Positions 10,698-23,687 are shown, numbered from the stretch's first letter. The stretch is DNA of 64,000 bases from Russula earlei (GCA_025769875.1 JAGFNK010000141.1:1-64000); one strand, 5' to 3'. The notes: generated by a model not told the origin, from the sequence alone. Made by a program: numbers and translations.

Positions 10698-13607
10698 ATG
10701 CCTGGCCCTTCAAAAAGTGGCCAAGCATTGTTCCTTGGCCTTGAACTCTCGACAGATCAGCTACGGGCAACGATTGTCGATGAAAATCTAGAACTCGTTG
10801 GAGTAGAAGCCGTGGATTTTGATACAGCGCTTTCTGAATATCAGTGAGTCCCTCGATTTCGCAGGGCAAGAGGAAAAGTTTGAGGGCAGGGTTGGATTGG
10901 CATTGGTGGAGTTAGATGTTACATCTGCCGTGGAGCGTGACGCGTGCCCCGCGTCTGTGAGTGGCAGTTTTTCATCTGTATCATCGCGTTGTAGATGTCA
11001 CGCAACGGGCCATTCTGACGCAATCTAGGACCCAAGGTGGAATCTTTACCACTCCGGGGGACGCGTACACGACACCGGTAGATATGTGGGTGAAAGCCCT
11101 CGGTGAGCATCATTTTCCCCTGCGGAATCAAACCCAGCTCCCCTTCAATCAATCAACGTCCTGACGAAAATCAAATTCATCCTCTCGTCGCGATCGAATC
11201 TTCCCTGTTCTCTCTCCTCACCCCATCGTCGGCTGTCCGCAAACCCTTCCGATGATCTTTGTCCGTTTTGTTCCCTCCAGACTTTCTTTTGGAGGAAATT
11301 AGCCGAAACCATGAAGTCTCGAGAATCAAATCGATTGGTGGTGCTGCCCAGGTGAGAATTGCTTCCGTGTTTTGGCCTCAAAGTGCCAAGATCTCTTTTC
11401 AGATCGCTCACCACGTGACACCCCCAGCTTGCTCTCGTCTGGTGGAAATCGACACCGGTTCCTAACTTCCCTTCCCTTGATTCGCGACTACCGCTGCACT
11501 CCCAGTTATCGCCGAACACCTTTTCTTTACCAAACACTCCCGTGGCACAGGACACTTTCTCGCACTCCCATGCTCTCAGCATCGAGGCCATGTTGGGGGG
11601 TCCAGACCACATGGCCGCCCGCGTCGGGACTTGTGCCAATTCGTCCCTAGTTGCCGCGCAGATCCTTCGTGTCCGCGAGACCTCTCCTGAGACATGGGCC
11701 CGCACAGGTCGCGTTCAAATTGCATCTGCCTTCATGGCCAGTCTCATCTCCGGCACCTGGATAAATGTTGGCGAAGCAGAGGCGTGCGCGACGGGTATGT
11801 ATGTGTATGCCTCAGGCGGTCAGGGTCATTGGGACGACGAGGTGATTGAGTACATTGCGGGGTCCAGAGAAGAGGCATGGCGAGTTCGTGGTTGGCTAGG
11901 AGAAGTTGATGTTTCTGGCGGCGGGCGACGAGTTGCAACCGTTTCACGATATCTTGTTGAAAGATACGGGTTCGAACCTGGTAAGTTTACTATGCCTGGA
12001 CCGCAAGAAAGTCCCCTACTCAATCTGTCAAAGATACTATAATCGCGTCATTCACTGCGGACTACCTATCAACATACCTTTCGCTGGTCCCGTCGGCCTC
12101 CGATGCCGTTCTCTCCTTCGGTCCCATGGATTTTCTTCTTACCAGCGCCCCCCACTACCTTCCCAGCCGGCTTTACAGCGTGTTCCCACATCCTGCCCAA
12201 GATCCGAGTGAGAAGCGGAAATACATCAGCATGCTGACAAGCAGGTATGCCTTGGATCCATGGGCTCGTCCATATTATCACCTCACATCAATCACTCTTA
12301 GAAATGCAGACGTTCCACGTGCCCTCGTCAGGGATATGTATACTAAATCATGGAGCGCATTCGACCGCCTTGTGTCCGTCGTTCCTCCCGGCGGTTCTAT
12401 CGGGTTCGTCTCGTCAATGTGTTCAAATTTGTCCCTCATTTACACCGCATCTCTCAGTCTTGACGACAAGCTGTTCAGCTTTTGGCTCCTTCAGGGCGAC
12501 AGCCACCCACTGTCCCACGTGAAAGGGATCTTCCGGTTTGAGACGGGCGTGAAGGTCAACGAGTTCCGTGACCTTCGTGCTAACCCTCGATGCCTAGTCG
12601 AGAGTCAAGTGCTCTCATTTCGCGTGCGATGGGCGCGTATGACATCGACCGGTGCACTTGGTGCAACCGTCGGTCGTGCACGGGGCAATACTTCGTTGGT
12701 GACGAGCAGCGCAGCGGCATCCCCTGGACCTGGTCAGCGCACGGGAACGCCAGCTATTGGCTCGTTGGGAACGCCTTCGGCTGGCTTGGGTTTACCGTTC
12801 GACCCGTACGACTCATCCTCATTGCCCGCGCGAATCCTCGCAACGGGTGCTGCAATCAATTTCCCTGCGGTTGCATCGCTTGTCAGCGAGCTCTTCAACG
12901 CTCCTGTCTTGGTCCCAACGACTCAGCTTGACTCGGCGCAAATCACGCCGCACCGCAACGCGCCAGCTAAGGGATATCCTGGGCGAGCGGCTTTGGGTGG
13001 TGCATATGTTGCGAGATGGGTTTGGGGTAAGGAGCGCGGTACGGGTCGCGGGAGCTTCGAAGAGGAAGTGCGACGATTACTTTCAAAGCGATGGGTGACC
13101 AGTGGTGGTATCCCAGTCCGGACGCACATCGGTGGGGAGACCCCGACGGGAAGTGGCGCCAACACACCCTACAACTCACGACGGACTGGTTTCGGTGCTG
13201 CGGTATTAGAGGAGGAAGAGGAAGAGGACGCGCTAGAGGAGTTGGAGCGCCTCGGGGGTGACGCTTTCGGTGAGGGTGAGCTCGCTGCGCGGCTACGTAG
13301 TACGACGGGTTCGAGCACGACGACGAGCACGACAGGAACGTCTACGAGCTCAAGTGGCGCGCTTCCCTCGACCACATTCACGACGCCAGACCTAGGAGCA
13401 AGCAACGCGGGTACGGCGGGCGACGCTGCGCCTGCGATATCTACGGCTGCACTGATGCCGGTGACGGCCCTACCGACGAGCGAAGGTGAGACCCAAGTTG
13501 GTCTAGCAAAAGTGGCGGAGCCGGATGTGGATGCTTTTATGGCGTACGCGGCGATCGTGCCAGAGTATTGTCGGCTGGAGGGGATGTTGGTGAAGGCGCT
13601 GGTGTGA
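10698..13607 (+). CDS. XKS1: D-xylulokinase (FGGY carbohydrate kinase)
   Basis: Phosphorylates D-xylulose with ATP to D-xylulose 5-phosphate, feeding pentose sugars into the pentose phosphate pathway; cytosolic. The ATG at 10698 starts a first exon with FLGLELSTDQLRATIVDE, the FGGY N-lobe nucleotide-binding strand pattern. Exon 2 begins at 11029 (TQGGIFTTPGDAYTTPVDMW). Then come IKSIGGAAQ joined by an intron to ALVWWKS, HAKIN-free loops with MAARVGTCA and GRVQIASAF, WLGEVDVSGGGRRV, SFGPMDFLLT, NADVPRALVRDMY, and LDDKLFSFWLLQGD. The C-terminal lobe (13,000-13,600) contains GYPGRAALGGAY and ends VPEYCRLEGMLVKALV. It carries low-complexity insertions rich in Ser/Thr and a run of Glu near 13,210. 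About seven introns are needed. All exons join in frame, so the gene looks intact. Confidence 0.92.
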
Positions 13608-13747
13608 GGCTCTTTGTTATTTAGGACTGTGGCTGTGTTCGCTTGTCAGAACGAATGTCTCAGGGGCCCCACGACACAATCATCATCATCATTGTGGAAA
13701 ACAGAAATGCTTTTAATCATCATCCCTCCCCCCCTTCTCTCAACAAC

Positions 13748-15061
13748 ATGGCCAACTTCTCCGACCTCCCTCTCGAAATCCTTCTCGACATCATCGACTC
13801 CTCTCTAGAACCCGACGCAGACCGTGACCATCGTCACCGATTCGTTCAGCTGAGCAACCTCTCGCTCGTCTGCAGGTTCTTCCACAGCATCACCATCCCC
13901 AAGATTTTCAGCAAATATAGGCTTCAGCTGCGTGAGCTTGGAGGAGGACGCGATGCCGGTTGCTCCCGTTCGCAGTGCTTCCTCACCGCCACATCGCTCC
14001 TGACTTGGTGCGAGCGCGGCTTTCACGCCCGGCTCGACCATCTCAGGAAAAGAGCCGCCTTTGTTCGAGAGCTCCGAATAGTCGACCTTTTTGGCCAGCC
14101 CCCCGGGGATGACCACCGCACCCGTTCAGGGGGGGAGCCCGCCCCCTTCGATTCCGCTCTCCTTCTCGAAACGCTGGACACGCTCAACAGGGTCGTCTCC
14201 GTCACCTTTGAAGGGACGAAGCAACGCCGTCCGCCCGCCCGCTTCCCCGCGGGACTGTGGCAGTGGCTGGCACGGCTCCGGCCCGAGAGCGTGTCCTTCG
14301 ACGCGTGCTTCGCGTTCCCCCCTCTTCTTGAGCCTTTGCCCTCGGTCAGGTCCATGTCGCTTCTCATGAGCAGAGAGGCGACCGGGGCGATAGAGGTCCG
14401 GCGCCCTTTCCTTCTTTTCTTCGGGGTCGCGAAGCTGAAACGACGCCCGGTAGGCCGTGCGCTCGGCGAACCTCGACCTCACGCTTGAGAACGCGGACGT
14501 CGAAGGGACCAAATTCAAGGAGCTCCTCGAACTGTATCCCACCTTGGAACGGCTGGACGTAAGGGTCTGTTACAGAGACTGGATGCCTCCCGGTTACTTC
14601 GACTTCACGTCGCACCCGGAAACCCAAATCGCCATACACATGACGGTGACGGACGTCGAGGCGTACATCGAGGCTCCGGTGAGCGCGCCAGGCAGGATCT
14701 CGAGAGCGGCTCACACTGACGCGTCTTGACGGCGAAGGGCGCGTGGAACGAAACGGAGGAACGTCTGAAGGAAGCCTTCGTCGACGACTTTACCGGGCTC
14801 GACGTTCGTCGCGATGACGGTTCAGGGACGTTCGTCGTCTCCCGCCCTCCGCGGGGGCAGACGGGCGGCATCCGCGACCTTCACCTTCCCGAAAGCGACG
14901 AGGACAAGGAAGCGATACTCGCCTTTGAGCAGGCGATCCTGGCCACGCTGTCCGGTCGCGGACCGTTTGCCGAGCCGACGGACGCGGCTTTCTGGGCACA
15001 CCTTGAAGACGTTTTTGCGACCGCATACTTCCAAACTATCGAGCCCCTCGTCAGAGCGTAG
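13748..15061 (+). CDS. F-box domain protein
   Basis: The ATG at 13748 opens a typical N-terminal F-box: LPLEILLDIID, then LSLVCRFFHSITIPKIF within the first 60 residues. F-box proteins normally bind Skp1 and recruit substrates to SCF ubiquitin ligases. The remainder is a fungal-specific region with Leu-rich stretches and no known substrate-binding repeat. Three exons are proposed: 13748 to about 14396 (donor GAG/GTCCGG), about 14452 to 14679, and about 14739 to 15061. The first two junctions were read from donor and acceptor sequences and keep the frame open. Such genes are numerous and fast-evolving in Agaricomycetes, so a specific target cannot be named. Confidence 0.75.
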
Positions 15062-15560
15062 ACGTTTCCGATCAGCACACCATCATTCGCGGGTCGACCC
15101 AAGGTGGGTTACCCGTCGCCTACGCAATTTGTTTTTTCCACTTTAATCGGACCCGTTTTCTTCTAGGGTTCACTGATGCCTTGGGGACCTTTTAACATTC
15201 CTTACGCACTTGTCTCTCTCTCCCCCTCGAGCAACCTTTTTTGTACCCCGCAAGTTGTAGCTTTGTGCCTTCCGGATGCCAGTGCGCGAATGTTCACTTC
15301 TGGATGGATAACCCGGTCATTGATAACGCCTCTATTGTGAGAATACTCGATGGCTCATGATTTGGGTGACATTTGTGCCTCTGAGTCTCAAATTCGGATA
15401 CCGTTTAGATCTGCCGCCAGTGGCATTTGATTCCCCCAATCGTTTATTGGGGTATGATGGTGTCTGAGCTGAGCCTGCCTGTTGTCCACATAGCACGGGG
15501 CTTCCGAATCAACGTGGCCTCCACCGTTCAAACGGGATTGGTTATGGAGACGCGGGGGAC
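15062..15560. other. Intergenic interval after the F-box gene
   Basis: AT-richer than the flanking genes; probably the F-box 3' untranslated region and spacer. Nothing else recognised. Confidence 0.4.
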
Positions 15561-16760
15561 TTGAAAGTCTGACGCATGGGAAACTGGGACTGTCGTTGGC
15601 GAAGAACTATGCGCGGGTACGCAGTTTGGCGCTCGGTCGACCGATGCGGGAAGAACGTTAACGTTTACCACGCAATCCTTCATTTACCACTCCGTCCCAT
15701 GGGCTCGCCTGGCTCTCTTGCACGTCGACCTTTGGGTACTCCTCGTAAATAATTCGGAGATGCGACGCAACGTGAAGGCGGTGTGGCTCAACGCCCTCCC
15801 CCCTTTAGACGAGATGAGGTCCACGCTGCCTCCACGCCCGGTCCTTGTCACGGCGTTTCATCTGCGGCAGAATGCATCGACCCGCTCACGCATCAAAGTC
15901 GGCTTTGAACGTGTACCTTGATGGCCGTGAAACCCTCCAAAGCCTCAAACTTTGCTCTGGGATTCTTCGTTCAGCGGTGTGTGGTCCGAATAAAACGTTG
16001 CCGCATTGATCGCGCAAGGCGCCATCGAACGAGACGCGACTGGGCATACTTCTTTTCTTCACGCACCGCGTGATCCGACCGTTCACCCCGGTCGGTCTGC
16101 TTCTCGCGTCACCCGAGCACGCCACGCCCACAATTATGAAATGAGTGAGTGGCAACGTTCCGTGCCGTGATTTGATCCCATCAACACATGTGTGTTCGTT
16201 CGAAGTACGTCACGCGTACTTAGGTCGAGGGTTTGGAACCTTCTATCCCCACTCGGCCAGAGGTCCTTGCTTCCCTTGCGCTCGACGGAAAGCCTTGCCT
16301 CCCTATGGCCGGCCAAGGGCGAACTCCCTCTGTGTGGAAGAACGCGCTCCTGGGAGATCGCTACGGAGACGTTCGGAGCGCTTTCAACGCCGTTTTGTTC
16401 ACCGGTCCCTCCCTTTCACGCCTGGCGTGCGTTGCGTTACGTCATGGTGCGGGTGAACTTCAGCATTGTTCGAGGGGTGGACTATGGGATTCCGAGTCGG
16501 CACATGAGAAAATGTCTATCAACCATTGCCCCAGATACCGTGTATTGCTCGATGGGTTGCCACTTGCCAGTAACCAGGGAGACTTGAATGAGATGTCCAG
16601 GTTGGACGGTGGACGATTCCTTTGTAATTTGACCCCCAGGGGGGAGGTGCCTCTCCTGACCGGTGTATTATGTGAGCAGCAAGGGGGTGCGATCATCACC
16701 ATCACCCGTAATAAAATCCAACTCGACTCGCTTTGTGCCCGCCCCTGCTCTGTTCACCCC
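15561..16760 (+). other. Conserved block upstream of B1 (block C1), possible gene remnant
   Basis: This segment is repeated at 44,774-45,835, always directly before a B gene. It holds a 67-codon open frame with VNNSEMRRNVKAVWLNALPP (15718-15921). A second conserved open stretch includes VWKNALLGDRYGDVRS and AVLFTGPSLSRLACVALRHG (about 16,320-16,460). The coding-like composition suggests remains of an unrecognised gene; alternatively it is the B promoter region carried along by duplication. I cannot assign a family. Confidence 0.35.
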
Positions 16761-19350
16761 ATGACGGACCTCACCCTCTTGCATTCCCCGAGCGCCCTCT
16801 ACCTTCCCCAAACCAAGGAGCCCGGCCTCCGTTTCACCCTCAACCGTCCGTTCCTTCCTACGCCCCCCGTGGTCACCGTCCAAATGGTCGATACGGGTTC
16901 GCCGCCTCCCCCGCCCGTCGTGGTCCAGGACGACGCGCTTCTTTCTCCCCCTCGCCCCAATTCGAGATCCAAAAAGCCTGCCGCACTCCCTCCTCCTAGA
17001 TCGTCCTCTGCGCCTCTCGGACGACCCTCCGGTACAGGCACGAGCAGGACTGTTCACCCACCCGACCGTGCATTCCCTCGTCCCAAAACGCCCGACTTTG
17101 CGTCCGGCCCTCGTCGTAACCCCATACCCGCGGTGGTACGCCCTCCGACCACCATATGTGCGTGCATCCCTCCCCATGATTCCGCAAATCCTGCTTGACA
17201 CTCGGTCCTCCCCCTAGCCCGTCCGAAGCCCTTTTGGAGGAACACCCAACGCTCGGCAGTCACCGGGACGTCCTACGCATCGTCTCTCCACCCCATCCGC
17301 CGCTCGACGTTCATCGCCGCCGGCCTTCGTTTTGACAAACCCGTCGCGGACCTGTCCGCATTAGGCGTCGAGTCGCGCATCGGGATCGTCGTGCTGCTGC
17401 CCGACTCCATCTCCTGAAAACAACACCCCTTCCCCGCCCGCTTCTGCTATGCCCCTCAGACGCCCTTGGATGCAGCACCATGTGGTGCTCGAGGCCGCAG
17501 ATCTGCGACCTATCAGCAGGCCGAACGTGAACTTGGACCGCACTTTGCTCCCGCCCCCAGGCGCTCGGGCGACGTCCGCACCGAACGTTCACGTTCACGC
17601 GCGCGACCCTCGGGACGTTGATCGCACGAACCGCCCGCCAGCTCGGATTTTGGTCTCGGAAATGGATGCGAGCCTGGACGCGCCTCTTCCCGCTCCGACG
17701 ACCACTTCGATCAACTGGTGGCCCTACCCGCCGTGGGGTCAGTCCACCTCCTCCACAGCGTCGGGCACTCCCTCGGAGACGGCGGCTCCTTCCATTTCGC
17801 CTCCCGTCGTCATTGTGTTATCGGCGGACCCTCCAGCGTCCACGACCTCCTCGCCAGTGCCAACGCCAAGCCTCAGTTCGAGTGCAGTTCTGAGCCTTTC
17901 TGTAAAACCTATCGCCGTCCTTCCGCCTGCAGCCTCTATACCGGCTCATCCAAAAGTCCATGCCACCGCACGTTCCGATTTCAAATTCCTCTACCTCCTC
18001 CCGGTGTTTATCATCGTTGGCCTTTTACTTGGTGCGCTCTCTTGGTTTCTCGGACATCGATGGTACTCGCGACGTCGAGCGCGGGGTCACAACGGCCATA
18101 GTACCGGGAAATCAGCGTGCATCCCAGGCCCACCTTATGTTCCCATGCGTGACACAAGTCACAGTGCTGAGGATATGCAAGACGCCTCGCTCGCAGTTCT
18201 TGGTAGTCCGAGCAAGCATACGCGCCATGGCGCCTCTCACGCGACGAGAACGTGGCTATCGAGTCTCGCGGGGACCAGCTCTGATCGTACCAGTACGCGT
18301 AGCGATGCTCCAACGACGCGCGAGAGTACCGCTGGCGTCACTGCATCCTCTAATTCACGTCCGTCGTCTGCTAGCCCGACTCTCGCTCGCTCGCGGGGAA
18401 GCACCATCTCTCCATCCGACGAGGAAATCAGCCGCCATGATTTCACCCGCAATATATCCGTCCGTCGCAAGATCCTCGAGCGACTGCAACGCGTTCCTGT
18501 CCGAAGTGCCCGCGGCGTGTCACGGGATCCCTCACGGCGAACCGCACGGACGTACCCTAGTTCTGCAAGCGTGTACTCGGGAACCCATTCAGGCGATTCT
18601 CGCACTCCGAGTGCCATGCCCTTTTCATCTAACCCCCCATCGCGCAACGTTGATACCGAGTGGGTGCCGGGAAGCGGGTTTCGAATCGTTGAAGAAATCG
18701 TCCCAAGCCCTCTACCTCCGTCGATCGCCGACCAGTCGTCCGTGTCGTCGGGCCTCCCTGAGCGAACGGGGGTGTGGGATGGCGAGGCGCTGCGTCGGGC
18801 GGTGGACACTCATCCGGGCGAACGCTGGCTCGCGTGGACTCGGAGTTGGGCCTTGAGCCCTCCTCCGCCTCACGGCGGAGACCGATTCACGGCGGTGCCC
18901 CCGCGCCGCACCGCGCAGGAGAAGAGGGACGCCGAGGTGCTGCTACTGCGGAGCCCTCCGCAAATCACGTCGAGCCCGCTGCAGTCGACGCTGACGTTCA
19001 GCAGCCCCCAGCCCGGGCGGCCCCCCGCTCCACCGGTCACCGAGGGCAACAACAACCGGCGACACCACCTCCACGCGCCGCTGGCGCCACAGCGCGCGGC
19101 GCGTGCGACTTCGGACGCGAGCAGCGTGGCGCAGGGGGACGGGCACGGGACGCCGGCGATGCGCTATGCGGCGCGGCATACGGCCCTCGCGCGGGTGGAA
19201 AGGATCCTAGCACACAGCTACAGCTCGCGGGATCTGGCACCGGGGAGCTCGCGTGCGTTTGGCGCCGCCTCGCCGGATTCGCTCGAGGACGGTGCGTGGG
19301 CTGGGGGAATCGAGCAGCGCCTCGCGGGCTCCTCTGCCGATAAGAGATGA
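16761..19350 (+). CDS. Gene B1: Ser/Pro-rich single-pass membrane protein of unknown function
   Basis: The long open part (17449-19350) encodes 633 codons. It has a Thr/Ser/Pro-rich region with PLPAPTTTSINWWPYPPWG, then one hydrophobic segment (LLPVFIIVGLLLGALSWF, about residues 183-200 of this part) followed by basic RRRAR. A roughly 430-residue Ser-rich tail follows, with TEWVPGSGFRIVEEIV, HPGERWLAWTRSWALSPP and LLLRSPPQITSSPLQS. The topology suggests an outer N-terminal part and a cytoplasmic tail. An ATG at 16761 begins an upstream exon (MTDLTLLHSPSALYLPQ) whose downstream exons pass through FDKPVADLSALGVESRIG near 17,340; exact splicing is not resolved and small frame damage there is possible. 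It is the only B copy whose C-terminal frame is intact. Gene A1 follows 284 bp downstream. Family function is unknown to me. Confidence 0.65.
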
Positions 19351-19633
19351 TGTCTACGATGACGCGCGTTGCGGAGGTGATGCTGGTTTGGTTTCTTAAT
19401 TAAGAGCGTGATGAAGGCTTGGGTTTGTGGTGCGTTGTAAGTTTTTTGTACTCCCGATATGCTGCTGTATCTGTCCCTACTTTGTACCCAACAACAAAAC
19501 AGTTGAGCTCTAATCCAGCGGACATTAAAGTGTTACAAGGAACAAGCAGGCTCTGCACGAGGCCGAGGCTGTGTGCAAAGTCCTTATCTTGACCGAGTGC
19601 TTCCCCGCCTCTTCATCCCTTCCGGCCTTAACG

Positions 19634-21080
19634 ATGATCGTCCTCTCCATTCTCGCTGCTACCCGCGCGTCCCCCATCGTCCAAACATTACCACCTCTCG
19701 TCTCTCTCGACCAAATTCATCAGGCACCGTCATGCGACGATCCTCACGGGTGCAGGTCGCTCTGGGACATCATACGGAGCTGTATCGTCACCATATTCCT
19801 CTGCGTATGGGTCTCCGTGCAGCACCCAAACATCCCGAGCCCCGACAAGACGTTGCTCCAAGTCGCGGTCCGACGCGTGGTGCTCATGCTCCTCGCCATC
19901 GTTGCGCCGGAGTTCATAGTTTCGGTGGCGTTGAAACAACGGCTGGCCGCGGCTACATTGGCAAGGAAACACAAAGGTGGGTGGGTGGGGGGGGGGGTTC
20001 CTAAGCAGACTGTGGGCAACGGCTCAGATGACCACCATGCCTGCCTAGGGGAAGGATGGACGACCACTCACGGATTCTTCGCGACCATGGGAGGGTTCAT
20101 GGAGTACGATGGGAACCGGCCCGTTCGAGTGTTTGTTGTTGCCCGACCAGCTGGGATCTTATTCCCTGACGGGCAATGGAGACTTCCCGAGGATTTCAAG
20201 GACGGAGATCGAAGACAGGAAGCAAGGGAGACGCCGCTTCGAAAACGCTGGTCGTCATGCAAACAGGCTGGTTTGTGATGCAATGCGTCGCGCGAGTCGT
20301 CCAAGGCTTGCCGGTTACCGAACTGGAGCTGGCTGGTCACGGTTGCCTTCGCGACCCTCAATTTGGCGATTTGCGATATATCTCCTGTGGTGGGACAAGC
20401 CCCTGAACGTACGCTGCGGTGTGCGAGTATACGAGAAGCGACGGACGGAACAGCCCGACGATGAGGATGTGGATGGCAAAGTTGCCGACCCGGTTGGATT
20501 TTGGGCGGCACTTGGAGATGCGCTTTTTAATAAAAAGCTTCCGGCTGCGATTGTCCGTGGGCCGTTCACTCACGGAGATTCGACGGACTTTCTCTCATGG
20601 CATGCCTTGGCTTGTCGGTGTCTTCCTGTGGCTCCTCTCGAAGCCCCTTGTCGGTTTATGGCGGAGTAGGGGAGAGATTTCTCGATGAGGGTCGCCGCGT
20701 TCCACCACTCTGGAGTGCAGGTCACTCACTCGAAGGGGGATACTTCAATGGCGACGGTAGTTATGTTGGCCACCGCGTTGGCTTTTGGGGGTATTCACTG
20801 CACCGGATGGTCATTCGATCTTCCCTCAAGTGCAGAGCGGACCCTCTGGCGTGTCGCTTCAGTCTTCATAACGGCAGCCCCAGCTCTGATTACCATTGAC
20901 GGATTCGCCGGCTGGGCCTTGGGTTGTGAAATACTTGATTGTATGATTCTGTTTCTGACGATGTCCCTTTATATACTGAGCCGATTGGTGTTACTTCTAC
21001 TATCTTTCCTGAGTCTCAGATCTCTTCCTCCTGCGGCCTACCATGTCGTACACTGGACTTCACTCATCCCTCACGTGTGA
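19634..21080 (+). pseudogene. Gene A1: decayed copy of the multi-pass membrane protein family
   Basis: The ATG at 19634 starts MIVLSILAATRAS, a signal peptide, followed by SCDDPHGCRSLWDIIRSC and the first membrane segment. Compared with A2 and A6 it has several small insertions that break the frame: about 4 bases in the VRV-LLP region near 20132, single-base changes near 20205-20225, 4 bases near 20333 and 7 bases near 20370. The intron after HKG has a long G-run next to the donor. The C-terminal membrane part (20,760-21,080) is still readable. It is clearly homologous to A2-A6 over its full length. Confidence 0.85.
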
Positions 21081-22325
21081 TCCACACTCCTATGACCAAT
21101 CCATCATAATTGCTTACCACGACGACAACTCAAGTAGAGACAAACCTGGCAATTCCCCTCATCCTCAATACGGTGTGCCGATTTTGTCAAGCACGCACTG
21201 GCCTTTATCGACTAGGTGCAAAAGCGTCAACACCCTGGGTCTGACAATATTTTATTGATGCTCCCACTGTCCTCTTCATGGAGTAGTATAAGCGACGTCG
21301 TGATCCAGGACGACGCGCTTCTTTCAACCCCTCGCCCCCAGTTTGAGATCCAAGGAGTCTGCCGCGCTCGCTCTTCCTAGATCGTCTTCTGCGCCTCCCG
21401 GACGACACTCTGGTGCAGGTACAAGCAGGACTGTTGGCCCACCCGACCGTGCATTCCCTCGTTCCAAAACGCCCGACTTTGCGTCCGGCCCTCGTCGTAA
21501 CCCCACACCCGCGGTGGTTCGCCCCTCCGACCACCATATGTGCGTGCATCCCTCCCCATGATTCCGCAAATCCTGCTTGACCCTCGCTCCTAGCCCGTCC
21601 GAAGCCCTTTTGGAGGAACAGCCGACGCTCGGCAGTCACCTCTCCACCCCATCCGCCGCTCGACGTTCATCGCCGCCGGGCTCCGTTTTGACAGACCGGT
21701 CGCGGACCTGTCCCGCATTAGGCGTCGAGTCGCGCATCGGGATCGTCGTGCTGCTGCCCGACTCCATCTCCTGAAAACAACACCATTGTGTCATCGGCGG
21801 ACCCTCCAGCGTCCACGACTTCCTCGCCAAGTCTCAATTCGAGTGCAGTTCTGAGCCTTACTGTAAAACCTATCGCCGTCCTCCCGCCTGCAACCTCTAT
21901 ACCGGCTCATCCAAAAGTCCATGCCACCGCACGTTCCGATTTCAATTTCCTCTACCTCCTCCCGGTATTTATCATCGTTGGCCTTTTACTTGGTGCGCTC
22001 TCTTGGGCCCATGATACCAACCGAGAATTCTTGAACTTTGAACTTGAACTTGAATTTCGGGATTTTCCGGGAGTGACTGGTGTGACCAGTGTGATATAAG
22101 TGACATCGCATATATGATGAACTAATAGGTTTTTTTTTAATATGAGTTTTTATTCGCTTGTGATTTGCATATTCGCGTATTGTGATTGCAGCCGTGACTG
22201 GGAACTGACTCAGTCCGCTTGTGTCCGCTGAATGTTGCCGAGGCATACTGTAGGGCCCAGGATCCATGCACGCAGAGCGAGAGATTTTTGAAGAGGAAAT
22301 GGAAAATCTTTTTTTGAAAAAAATA

Positions 22326-23687
22326 CTATTCAATAACACGTTCTGCGCGGTCCCTCTGAATTCTCTGATACTGCTCCCACATGTCATCAGCAATTTTATC
22401 TCGCCTGATATTTGCTCGCTCCCTCTCACGCTGCATCACAGGGCCTGTTCCAAGTTCACCAGCCAGCGCTTCCTCTTCTTGTGCATCCATCTGGAGGTCA
22501 GCCACTTGGTCGTCAAAGGTGCCAATCTCCCTAGAGTCATATGCACGAATAAGATTGTGAAGTGCTGCGAGCGCACATGGGATGTGTGCTTGAACTCCCA
22601 TGTCATACTCGCGGGGTTGTGAGAGAATCTTGAAACACCGCTTGAGAATTCCAAAAATGCGTTCAATGACATTGCGAGCTTGGGCATGACGCAAATTGAA
22701 CAGCTCCTTGGGTGTGCGTGGCCTAGGACAAACATCAGTAAGACAACTTGAAAGTAAGACAACAAAGACTCACCTTGTGCGAGCACGGCCCCATTCAGCT
22801 AGATGGTACCGCACGCCTCGATAAGGGGTGAGAAGTACATCTGACGAGGCAAAACCCGCATCACCAAGATAATACTTCCCCCTTGGGACACGAAGATCAG
22901 AATGATGTGCTGCGTGAAAAAGTGTCGCGTCAGCAGTGGAACCCTCCCAACCAGTCAGCAGGTAGGTGAAGCGGAGGTCGAATGAGCATCCCACGAGGCA
23001 GTTCTGCGTGAGACCTCCTTTGCGGTTCCTTGCCGCATCACGCTCTGCAGCAGTGGCAAAACAGTCGATATGTGTACCATCAATAGCACCCAGCGCGTCC
23101 TTGAGAAATGGAAAGAATTTGGGGTTGCTTTGGATGAAGGGGTGAGGGGGTGAATCGGCATCGGGAAGGCGCACAAATGTGGTGTAGAAGGGAGGGCTCG
23201 AGAGAACGCCTAGAATTTTTTTAAAATACCTAGCTATCCATCAGACAACATCTGAAAGAAACCTGAGAGATACTTACTTTGAAATGGTGCGGGGTGACCG
23301 CTGAAAATGCTCTCCGACATGTGTCGATGGCAGCCCTGTGACAGCTGTATAAAGGAAGATAGCAATTTGTTCTTCGACTTGGACGTGTCGTGATGATGAG
23401 ATACCAAGTCATTGGAGGATCTGCTGGAGGATGATAAATACTTTTTTATGCACCCCAAGCTCAGTCCGAATGCGCTCTGGATGGCCAGTGAGTAGGTCCT
23501 CAACCCACTTAGCCCCAGTGTATGAAGATGTGTGATATGGGATAGGAGGATGATAGAGGGGTTCAAGGAGCTCAAGTAATGCTTGGCAGCAAAGTAGGAG
23601 AACAGTTGACATATTTAACATGACATAGAGCTGTTGGTGCCGTTGGCGTCGCCATTGTACCCATTGCTGATGAGGGTTATCAGGCAT
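22326..23687 (-). CDS. Harbinger transposase (DDE_Tnp_4 nuclease)
   Basis: RNase H-fold nuclease that cuts and moves the element. The start ATG is at 23687 (MPDNPHQQW). The first acidic residue is in ALGAIDGTHIDCF (near 23085), the second in YYLGDAGF (near 22870), the third in ARNVIERIFGILKRCFKIL (near 22660). Two introns are visible and keep the frame: one between RTISK and YFKKILG (about 23280-23235), one between GRAR and PRTPKELF (about 22770-22725). An in-frame TGA at 23409-23411 interrupts the chain between LLQQIL and LGISSSRHV. It could be a real nonsense mutation, a base error or an unrecognised intron. Everything else is open. Confidence 0.85.

Noticed and set aside
16233..17198. 321-codon open frame running through block C1 into B1
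   Set aside because: It has a non-ATG start and joins two regions that diverge differently between copies; the ATG at 16761 is the better start for B.
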